Notes under the pieces: generated by a model
Told to the model about the DNA's origin: nothing
What the model saw: only the letters and a program-made list of their open reading frames with translations
The model's database searches: none
Shown here: positions 1-6,380 of the stretch, piece after piece
Position numbering within the stretch: the stretch's first letter is position 1
Layout: each line of letters begins with the position of its first letter
Made by a program: the position numbers and the translations under genes
Assembly: GCA_965216945.1 (NCBI GenBank)
Contig: CBDCGU010000003.1
Location: 1,984,001 to 2,048,000, forward strand
Reading direction: 5' to 3'
Source of the DNA: DATHZQ01 sp965216945
GTDB lineage: Bacteria > Actinomycetota > Acidimicrobiia > Spongiisociales > UBA5794
Length of the DNA stretch: 64,000 nucleotides

Positions 1-2
1 AC

Positions 3-431
3 GCTCCCCCCGCCGAGGTCTATGCCCACATCGCCGACTTCCACCGGTGGGGCGACTGGTCGCCGTGGGACGAGATGGACCCCTCCATGGACAAGACGTA
101 CGCCGGAGCGGACGCCGGTAAGGGAGCCAAGTACGCCTGGAGCGGAAACCGCAAGGTTGGCCAGGGCAAGATGGAGATCACCGACGCCGTTGAGCCGTCG
201 AAGGTCGAGATCGCGCTCCAGTTCCTCAAGCCGTTCAAGGCGCGCAACATCACCGTGTTCTCCCTCGAGCCTGCGGGTACCGGCACCAACGTCACGTGGA
301 AGATGACGGGCCGCAAGACGTTCATGACGCGCGTGATGGGCATCTTCAAGAGCATGGACAGCATGGTCGGCCCGGACTTCGAGAAGGGGCTCGCCAAGCT
401 GAAGGGAGTCGCCGAAGCCGGCGGTGACTGA
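3..431 (+). CDS. SRPBCC (START-like) family protein, 5' end missing
   Basis: The first 142 visible residues form one open frame that runs off the left edge. The opening pattern of Ala-Glu-Val-Tyr followed by Ala-Asp-Phe and Trp-Gly-Asp-Trp-Ser-Pro-Trp is typical of polyketide-cyclase/SRPBCC proteins, where the helix after the first strand is followed by a W-x-x-W-x-P-W segment. The rest (Gly-Ala-Lys-Tyr-Ala-Trp-Ser-Gly, then a long strand region ending Gly-Thr-Asn-Val-Thr-Trp) fits the same helix-grip fold. These are soluble proteins that bind hydrophobic ligands; the ligand cannot be told from sequence. The true start lies outside the window. Family call is firm, function open. Confidence 0.8.
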   Translation, partial: APPAEVYAHIADFHRWGDWSPWDEMDPSMDKTYAGADAGKGAKYAWSGNRKVGQGKMEITDAVEPSKVEIALQFLKPFKARNITVFSLEPAGTGTNVTWKMTGRKTFMTRVMGIFKSMDSMVGPDFEKGLAKLKGVAEAGGD

Positions 432-585
432 GGCTCCCATCACCATGGCGGGACGACGCGCGACCACCCACACTGACAGGCGGTCGTGGCTATCAGGTTG
501 GCGCGCAACGTCCCAACGCGCTCGGCCGGCGGGTTGTCCCGCTCGCTCCAGGTGGAGATTCGTCAGCGGTGGCGAGCCGGTTCGG

Positions 586-1437
586 TCACCAGGTGGCGAT
601 CACGCGACATGGCCCGCCGGATCCACCCTCGAACGGCACGGCGCCCACGAACGCAGTCGCTCCCGAAGCTGGAATCGATGCGAGGCCTGCGAGACCCTCG
701 ATCCCGTAGCGACCCGACCCGAGGAACCCGACATGGACGTCGAAGGTCGACGAGTCTCCCGGATCGAGACTCATCGTGTCGACGCCGATGGCTACGGGGT
801 CGCGGCGTGCCATGAGGAACTCGGCGGCGTCGATCCCGAAACCGGGGAAGTTCAAGTCGGGGAAACCGCTTCCGCCGCGGAAGGCGTCGTTGTCGGCGGC
901 GAGGGAATCCCAACCGCTGTTCATGCACACGAGGGCACCCGTCGGGATGCGACCGTGCCGGGCCTCGTGGGCTGCGATGTCGCTCGGCTCGACCGTGGCG
1001 TTCGGGTCTGCGGCCGCCTTGTCGGTGATGTCGATCACGACGATGGGGGCAACGAGCGCTGCCACGTCGATCTCGTCGATCAGAGCCATGCCCGGGGAGA
1101 AGTGACCGGGTGAGTCGATGTGCGTGCCGACGTGCTCGTAGACACTCCACCGTTTGGCAAAGAACCCCGCTGTGGCGAAGTCGAACACCACCTCGTCGTC
1201 CAGCGAGTCGTCCCCCCCCAGAAAGTCGGGGAAGCCTTTGACCAGCCGGTGCGTCAGATCGGCGACCCGTCCCCGGCGACGACCTGCGGCGAAGGCCGGA
1301 ACGGCATTGCCGGCAACGAGCACGGCAGCTCCGGCAGCAGCAGCCGCACCGGTGCGAAAGAACGAGCGGCGCGACACTCCGCCGGCGACGGGTTGATGCG
1401 AATGACGGACCACATCCGAGGTGCCTGCCACGCACAT
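586..1437 (-). CDS. Tat-exported cyclase-family (kynurenine formamidase-like) hydrolase
   Basis: The protein has 283 residues. A twin-arginine signal (Ser-Arg-Arg-Ser-Phe-Phe, residues 22-27) precedes an Ala-rich hydrophobic stretch ending Ala-Phe-Ala-Ala near residue 51, so the mature enzyme should be exported folded. Residues 102-113 carry the metal-binding signature HVGTHIDSPGHF of the cyclase superfamily, whose members hydrolyse amides or cyclic substrates with a divalent metal. The ATG at 1437 is chosen because GGGAGG lies 6 to 7 bases upstream; an in-frame upstream start at 1515 lacks this. The physiological substrate is unknown. Kynurenine formamidase is the best-studied relative but is normally cytoplasmic and shorter, so that exact activity is not claimed. 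Confidence 0.85.
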   Translation of the reverse strand: MCVAGTSDVVRHSHQPVAGGVSRRSFFRTGAAAAAGAAVLVAGNAVPAFAAGRRRGRVADLTHRLVKGFPDFLGGDDSLDDEVVFDFATAGFFAKRWSVYEHVGTHIDSPGHFSPGMALIDEIDVAALVAPIVVIDITDKAAADPNATVEPSDIAAHEARHGRIPTGALVCMNSGWDSLAADNDAFRGGSGFPDLNFPGFGIDAAEFLMARRDPVAIGVDTMSLDPGDSSTFDVHVGFLGSGRYGIEGLAGLASIPASGATAFVGAVPFEGGSGGPCRVIATW

Positions 1438-1582
1438 TGGGGACCTCCCTCCCTGGGATGCTCTTCTCCGAACATACAGATCGAGCCGTGCCCTCGGGAG
1501 GCGTTCTGCGAGCACGGACTGCGGGACAGCCGTGCGATCCGCACACCCGCCTGCGACGCCGGGTGCCGGTTAATGTGCCGCG

Positions 1583-2083
1583 ATGGCGCTTCTCGACGAC
1601 TTCTTCCGTCACAACACGATGATGAACACGCGTGTCCTCGAAGCATGCAGCGAGCTCGCGCCAGAGCAACTCGATGCAACCGTGGAAGGTACGTACGGAT
1701 CGATCGGGGCGACGCTCGTTCACATCGCCAACGGTCAGGAGGGCTACACGGCTCGCTTCTTCGGCGGCGAGCGGCGCAAGCCGCTCCCCGAGGTCCCGTT
1801 CCCGGGTTTCGACGTCGTAGCAGCGAGGCTGGCCGATACCGACGCCCAGCTCGAAGTTGCCGTGCAACGGTTGGAGACCGAGTTCCAGGTTCGAGTGACC
1901 GGCGACGACCCGCCGGGGACGTGGGAGATCCCTGCCCGGATGCTGCTGCTGCAAGCCGTCAACCACGCAACCGAGCATCGATCGCAGATCGCAACGATCT
2001 TGACCCAGCTCGGCACCCAGCCACCGCCGATGGACGGCTGGACCTACGTCTTCGACTCCGGTTTTGCCGTCGAGGTGTCGTAG
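1583..2083 (+). CDS. DinB/YfiT-like four-helix putative metalloenzyme
   Basis: This 166-residue protein matches the DinB fold: an N-terminal helix with RHN, a second helix with LVHIANGQ, and a late helix with NHATEHRSQI. The three histidine positions form the usual metal site. Family members include thiol transferases (bacillithiol or mycothiol dependent) and damage-inducible proteins without known activity. Mycothiol-dependent chemistry would suit an actinobacterium but is not proven by the sequence. There is no Shine-Dalgarno sequence; TAATGT at 1571-1576 lies 6 bases before the ATG and could be the -10 element of a leaderless transcript. The gene converges on the Hcp-like gene. Confidence 0.8.
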   Translation: MALLDDFFRHNTMMNTRVLEACSELAPEQLDATVEGTYGSIGATLVHIANGQEGYTARFFGGERRKPLPEVPFPGFDVVAARLADTDAQLEVAVQRLETEFQVRVTGDDPPGTWEIPARMLLLQAVNHATEHRSQIATILTQLGTQPPPMDGWTYVFDSGFAVEVS

Positions 2084-2103
2084 CGGCTTGCCGTTGGTTG
2101 GGC

Positions 2104-2119
2104 CCAGCCGGCCGGCTGG
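2104..2119. terminator. Palindrome between convergent genes, possible bidirectional terminator
   Basis: CCAGCCGGCCGGCTGG is a perfect 16-base palindrome just after the DinB stop and before the stop of the convergent Hcp-like gene. A real hairpin would need to open 3 to 4 central bases as a loop. There is no T tract. Position suggests termination; the shape is weaker than the other hairpins in the window. Confidence 0.35.
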
Positions 2120-2203
2120 AGGCGAGGACGCTCCTCGGCCGGCGCCGGCGACGCGATGCGAGGCGCAGCAGGCCGCAACGCGAGGCCGCCGCCCCCTCGC
2201 CGG

Positions 2204-2725
2204 CTACTTCTTCTTCTTGCCCTTCTTCGACTTCTTCTTCGACTTGGTCGGTGGGGCCTGGGGCACTGCGTACTCGGTCTCTGTGGCGCCGAGGTCGTTG
2301 CCGTGGGCGTCGATGTGGCTGTAGGTCACTTTGATCTTCTCGAAGGCATTGCCAACGACGACCGTTGGCCGCACCCAAGCCTCCCCCGATGCGCTCACCT
2401 GGTAGGAGGTGATGAGTACGTTCTCCATGTCGTAACGGAGATAGATCTGCTCACCGGCGTCGAACGGCACGGTCACCTCGACTTCGAGCCGCGGGACGAC
2501 ATGGCCGCCGAGGCATTTCTCCAGCAGCTTGGGCGATGCCTTCTCGTAGTCGATGGTCAGCAGGATGTCGTCGATGTGCGCCGGTGTGCGGACGCGGCTC
2601 GACCCGGGTCGGACTGCCCCCTCCCGGTGCGCCCCCCACTGCAGCGCCGCCACGTCGATCCATCCGCCGTGAGTCGCTGCGGATGATTCGCCGTCAATGC
2701 CGTCGTACTTTGCAAACATCGCCAT
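2204..2725 (-). CDS. Hcp-like protein with lysine-rich tail, no secretion cluster nearby
   Basis: The 173-residue product starts MAMFAKYDGIDGES followed by GGWID, the N-terminal signature of the Hcp1/type VI tube family, and keeps the later ITSYQVSASGE and FEKIKVTYSHID segments that form the Hcp beta barrel. In type VI systems Hcp forms stacked hexamer rings; no sheath, baseplate or ATPase gene lies nearby, so this is an orphan. The last 14 residues are almost all Lys and Ser (KSKKKSKKGKKKK), which Hcp proteins usually lack. The ATG at 2725 has GGAGAG 5 bases upstream; an earlier start at 2770 would add 15 residues unlike Hcp. Role unknown: an effector carrier, an extracellular tube or a repurposed scaffold are all possible. 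Confidence 0.75.
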   Translation of the reverse strand: MAMFAKYDGIDGESSAATHGGWIDVAALQWGAHREGAVRPGSSRVRTPAHIDDILLTIDYEKASPKLLEKCLGGHVVPRLEVEVTVPFDAGEQIYLRYDMENVLITSYQVSASGEAWVRPTVVVGNAFEKIKVTYSHIDAHGNDLGATETEYAVPQAPPTKSKKKSKKGKKKK

Positions 2726-2803
2726 CTTGTCTCTCCGCGCCAGCGATCCTCGCTCCCGAACATAACGCAAAGGTGCGATCTCAGTGCGGCCACCGGCGGT
2801 CGA

Positions 2804-3235
2804 TCACGGTAGGCGGGCGGCGACGGCGTGCTCCCATTCCCGCATCATCTCGGCGAATCGATCTTTGCGGTAGGCGTCCAGAGCGGAAGGATCCGCTCCT
2901 GGGAGCAGGGTCATGTCGTACGACACGGCGACGTTGGAGCGGGATGGTGCGATTTCCTCACAACGCACCTGCACCATTCCCGCGTGAAGACCCGGCGTGA
3001 CGCGGGCGTAGGCGGCTCGATGCGACGTCCGGTCGATCTCGACGATCAACCAGATGGTGGGGATGTCACCGGCGGTGGTCGTGTAGACGGTCCCGGGTGA
3101 CTCGTCGGCGGTGCCTACGGCGTACACGGGGTCCCACCCCGGCACCCATGTGCGCTCACCCTCGGGCGTGAACCTGTCGATCGCTTGGGACGCCGGCAAC
3201 GCACATTGCAAATGCCCGGACACGATCCTTCGCAT
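2804..3235 (-). CDS. SRPBCC-like small protein
   Basis: The 143-residue protein opens with strand-forming residues, then ASQAIDRFTPEGERTWVPGW, a pattern common to SRPBCC proteins in which a helix is followed by a Pro-Gly-Trp turn. Mid-protein segments TIWLIVEIDRTSHRAAYARV and VAVSYDMTLL fit the remaining beta strands, and the end is an amphipathic helix. Function is not known. The ATG at 3235 has GGAGG 7 bases upstream; the GTG at 3244 overlaps that site and is unlikely. The gene is divergent from the ArsR-type regulator at 3338 and shares a 100-base intergenic region with it, so it may be under the same control. Confidence 0.65.
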   Translation of the reverse strand: MRRIVSGHLQCALPASQAIDRFTPEGERTWVPGWDPVYAVGTADESPGTVYTTTAGDIPTIWLIVEIDRTSHRAAYARVTPGLHAGMVQVRCEEIAPSRSNVAVSYDMTLLPGADPSALDAYRKDRFAEMMREWEHAVAARLP

Positions 3236-3301
3236 GGAAGGCACCTCCTCGTCGTAGCCGGTCCCATATTGCCCGATGCCTCAGGCGAGCCATCGTGGGA
3301 A

Positions 3302-3330
3302 TTGACAAAAATGTTTGTCGATACAAGACT
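3302..3330 (+). promoter_or_regulatory. Promoter with overlapping operator for the ArsR-AHSA1 pair
   Basis: TTGACA (3302-3307) is a perfect -35 element; 17 bases on, AAGACT (3325-3330) is a weak -10, placing transcription start at about the ATG at 3338. A perfect inverted repeat, GACAAA-AATG-TTTGTC (3304-3319), overlaps the -35 element, as expected for a repressor operator. The likely binder is the ArsR-type protein encoded directly downstream. Seen: the motifs. Inferred: autorepression and leaderless translation. Confidence 0.6.
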
Positions 3331-3337
3331 ACGGCCG

Positions 3338-3934
3338 ATGCTCGACATCGAGGTGATCGACGACCCGGCGGCCGCCGTGGCGGTTCTGGATCCCCTGCGA
3401 CGTCGGATCCTGGGTGCGCTGGCCGAGCCCGGATCGGCCACTTCGGTAGCGGATGCCCTGGGGGAGCCTCGCCAGAAAGTCAACTATCACCTGCGCACGC
3501 TCGAGGACCGTGGTCTCGTCGAGCTGGTGGAAGAGCGACCGCGCCGCGGGCTCAAGGAACGTGTGATGCGGGCCACCGCAAGGTCATACATCGTGTCGCC
3601 GAGTGTGCTCGACGATCGAGCGGCCGATCCCGATCGAACGGATCGCCTGTCGGCGCGGTATCTCGTCGCCCTCGGCGCTCGGATGGTCCGTGAGGTGGCG
3701 GACCTGGTGCGTCGGGCGGACCGGATGGGCAAGAGCGTCCCGACCCTCTCGATCGATACGGAGATCAGGTTCGACTCGGCGGGGGCGCGAGCCGAGTTCA
3801 CCAGAGACCTCGGAGCCGTCGTCGGCGCACTGGCGTCTCGCTATCACACCGAGTCGGCTGCGGACGGCCGAAGGCACCGGTTGGTGTTGGCTTCGTATCC
3901 ATGCCCCCCCACCAACAGGAAGGCGCAACGATGA
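3338..3934 (+). CDS. ArsR-type winged-helix transcriptional regulator
   Basis: The 198-residue protein has an N-terminal winged helix: VLDPLRRRILGAL is the first helix, then SVADALGEPRQKVNYHLRTLEDRGLVEL is the recognition helix and wing of HTH_20/ArsR proteins. There are no paired metal-binding cysteines, so a metal sensor is unlikely. The second half is helical and may bind a ligand or dimerise. Start choice: ATG 3338 places the HTH at the usual distance and sits 7 bases after a possible -10; ATG 3311 lies inside the inverted repeat and is less likely. The stop overlaps the next start (ATGA), so the AHSA1-type protein is translationally coupled; such regulator/AHSA1 pairs are common. Confidence 0.8.
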   Translation: MLDIEVIDDPAAAVAVLDPLRRRILGALAEPGSATSVADALGEPRQKVNYHLRTLEDRGLVELVEERPRRGLKERVMRATARSYIVSPSVLDDRAADPDRTDRLSARYLVALGARMVREVADLVRRADRMGKSVPTLSIDTEIRFDSAGARAEFTRDLGAVVGALASRYHTESAADGRRHRLVLASYPCPPTNRKAQR

Positions 3935-4707
3935 GCGACGAGCGGTCCATCGAACTCGACGTCGAGGTCCCCGGCACCCCGGAGGAGGTGTGGCGTGCAA
4001 TCGCAACCGGACCGGGGATCTCCTCGTGGTACGTCCCCCATATCGTCGAGGAGCGTGAGGGTGGCGCTGCCACCGCCTCGTTCGGACCCGAGCCGGAAAT
4101 GCAGGTGCCCGGGCGGGTGGCCGTCTGGGATCCGCCGCACCGCATCGTGTTCGACGGTGGCGAGGGTGTCGATGGTCTGGCGTTCGAGTGGCTGATCGAG
4201 GCCCGCGACGGCGGCACCTGCGTCGTCCGGCTCGTCAACTCCGGATTCGGGTCGGGCCAGGACTGGGACGATCAGTATGACGGCATGCTCGAAGGATGGC
4301 AGCTCTTCCTGCTCAATCTCGAGCTGCACATGGACCACTTCGCCGGTCAAACGGCGACACCCGCCCTCCCGGCGGGGATGTGGCCCGGGCCGCGCACGGA
4401 CGCCTGGAGGCGCCTCATGGGCAAGTTGGGCGTCGAGCAGGTTCCTTCAGCCGGCGACCACATCGTGGTCGGCGCCCACGACTCGCCCCGGCTTGCCGGC
4501 ACGGTGGCAGACGTCGCGTCGTGGCGGCTTGCCCTCGTCGTCGACGAACCTGCCCCCGGAACGGCCTTCCTCGCCGCGGAGGGGAACGACGAGCTCGTCA
4601 CGATCTCCGTCTGGTCGTACCTCTACGGCCCGGACGGCGCCGCGGCGGCCGCCCGCGACGAACCACTTTGGCGGTCGTGGCTCGGGGAGAATGCCTCGAC
4701 CGACTGA
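3931..4707 (+). CDS. AHSA1/SRPBCC domain protein
   Basis: The 258-residue product has an N-terminal SRPBCC/AHSA1 domain: VEVPGTPEEVWRAIATGPGI is the classic opening, followed by W-D-P-P-H-R-I-V-F and a Trp-rich C-terminal helix (DGMLEGWQLFLLNLELHM, about 115-132). A further 110 residues form a degenerate second domain. It starts on the last base triplet of the regulator gene (ATGA overlap), so both are made from one transcript. It probably binds a small hydrophobic molecule; whether it is the regulator's partner or target is unknown. It converges on the minus-strand methyltransferase gene. Confidence 0.75.
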   Translation: MSDERSIELDVEVPGTPEEVWRAIATGPGISSWYVPHIVEEREGGAATASFGPEPEMQVPGRVAVWDPPHRIVFDGGEGVDGLAFEWLIEARDGGTCVVRLVNSGFGSGQDWDDQYDGMLEGWQLFLLNLELHMDHFAGQTATPALPAGMWPGPRTDAWRRLMGKLGVEQVPSAGDHIVVGAHDSPRLAGTVADVASWRLALVVDEPAPGTAFLAAEGNDELVTISVWSYLYGPDGAAAAARDEPLWRSWLGENASTD

Positions 4708-4818
4708 CGGGTCGCCCCGAGGCTGCTCGCCTACACATGGAGCCGCCGCCGCAGGTCGCATCGCCCGGGTCCCTCACGGAGACGGCTCGCTCGTCGTCGG
4801 TGGATCGGGCCGGCGGGA

Positions 4819-6246
4819 TCAGGCTCGGGACAGTGGCTTCGTGGCGCGGAAGTTGACACCGCACGTGCCGAAGGCGGCGACAGCTGCAGACGGCCGCGCC
4901 GCACCCTCGAAGATGTTCTTCTTCCAGGTGATCTCGAAACCTTCGAATCCAGCGGCCACGACCGTGGCCTGGAGCTCGGCCTCAACCAGAGCTCCGGCTA
5001 TTCAGTTGGTCCATAAGTCGATGTCACGCTTCGCCTCCTCGGGTACCACGCGATCCACCGTGATGTCGGCGATCTGGACTCGTCCCCCAGGGCGCAACAC
5101 TCGGAAGATCTCGGCGAACACCAGCTCCTTGTCCGGCGAGAGGTTCACGACGCCGTTGGAGATCACGGCGTCCGCCCACTCGTCGGGCACCGGCAGGGAC
5201 TCGGCAAAGCCATCGCGGAACTCGAGTTGATCGAGTCCGCGGTCCTCCACGGCTCGGCGTGCTTTCTCCAGCATCGTCTCCGTCATGTCGACACCGATGA
5301 CATGGCCGTCACGGCCGACCATCTCGGCAGCGATGACGGCATCGAGTCCGGCGCCGGAGCCGATGTCGACGACGTAGTCGCCCGGGCGCAGCGACCCGAG
5401 TGAGAAGGGGTTGCCGGTGCCTGCGAACGACGCCAGGACCTCGCTCGGCGCCAGATCGAGCCACTCCGGCAGGTATCCCATGTTCAACGCGGCCGGGCGG
5501 CCCGTGTTGAAGTGATACCCCCGATCGGGGTGGAGCGCCACGTCGGTGTATTCCCGGCGAATCTCGTCGCGCAGGATGCGGACTCCGACGCTGCTGCTCG
5601 AGAACGTGGCGCGGCGGAGGACGTCCTCGGCGTCGATCTCCACGTCCGGGACGAACCAGTGGGTGTGGATGTCCCCTGTGTCGTACTTCTCGACGCCGTG
5701 GAAGACCTCGACTCCATCAGGGATGCCCAACTCGTCGTACGCAGAATCCGTCATCAGCACATAGCGATCGTGCTCCACCGAGTTCTTGGCGAGGCGGTGG
5801 AGCGTGATGACGTCGACACCGGAGAGGGTCGGATACGGGCCCACTTGGGTGACCAGCGCCTCTCCGGAGTGCACGATGATCTTCAGGTCGAGGGCGCCGA
5901 CGTTGGCGCAGGCGTTGCACATGCAGACGCTGTAGGCGCCGATTTCGATCAGCCGTTCCTGAAATATCCGGATCATTGCAAGCAGACGGTCGACGAGGCT
6001 TTGGGAGCGGCGTCGCCACACTTCGTGGTCGTTCGACCGCTCGGCGTAGAGGAACAGCGCGTCTCCTTCGAGGTTGGACACCTTCAGCGGCACGTCCACT
6101 TGCCGCAGCAGTGTCTCGAGTAGATCGCCGATGATGGTCTGGCTGTGCCGCAGCGCCTTGCCGTCGTGCGACGTCATGAACCGCGTGTAACCGCTGAGGT
6201 CCGCCAGGACCAAGACCACTGACTTCAGCGCATCGGGCGAGCCCAC
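4819..6246 (-). CDS. Predicted selenoprotein: DUF2652 cyclase-like domain fused to ArsM-type methyltransferase
   Basis: The GTG at 6246 (GGAAGG upstream) opens 414 codons before an in-frame TGA at 5002-5004. Reading that TGA as selenocysteine (residue 415) gives 475 residues, ending at TGA 4819-4821. Residues 10-130 form a class III cyclase-like DUF2652 domain (LADLSGYTRFM, EGDALFLYA, and C108, C110, C113). Residues 245-475 are a SAM methyltransferase of the arsenite-methyltransferase group: GSGAG at 296-300, SNGVVNLSPDK, VLRPGGR. The segment DIDLWTN-U-IAGAL matches the family's DLWTxCIAGAL, whose Cys binds arsenic in ArsM. After the TGA the frame keeps family features (AAGFEGFEI, FGTCGVNFRATKP). 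Two other usual ArsM cysteines are Ala and Gly here, so arsenic may not be the substrate. If TGA were a stop, the conserved C-terminal 60 residues would be lost. Confidence 0.8.
4967..5004 (-). promoter_or_regulatory. Candidate bacterial SECIS element directly after the in-frame TGA
   Basis: On the minus strand, after TGA (5004-5002) and six bases, GGAGCTC (4995-4989) pairs perfectly with GAGCTCC (4977-4971). A single bulged T (4988) is followed by a two-pair upper stem GG/CC closing a TTGAGG loop (4985-4980) with G at the third position. An outer GCC/GGC pairing with one bulged A extends the base. A short upper stem, a bulged U below it, and an apical loop starting 16 bases after the UGA match the general bacterial SECIS plan known from E. 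coli fdhF. Binding by SelB is inferred. Confidence 0.65.
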
Positions 6247-6380
6247 GTCCCACCTTCCTCACGATCGGGCGGTCACGACATTACCGATTCGGCGGTCGGA
6301 TGGATCGATCGGTTGCGTGGCGAGGCACGCTCGTTTCGCCCGGACCTCGGTGAACTGGCAGCATGCCCCGGGAGGCAACC

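Noticed and set aside
4708..5001. Non-coding gap downstream of a truncated methyltransferase
   Set aside because: The frame after the TGA keeps conserved methyltransferase sequence to 4819, so most of the gap is better read as coding through selenocysteine.
6363..6380. ATG 6363 as start of the FAD enzyme
   Set aside because: GGGAGG at 6370-6375 lies after this ATG and 5 bases before GTG 6381, so the GTG is favoured.
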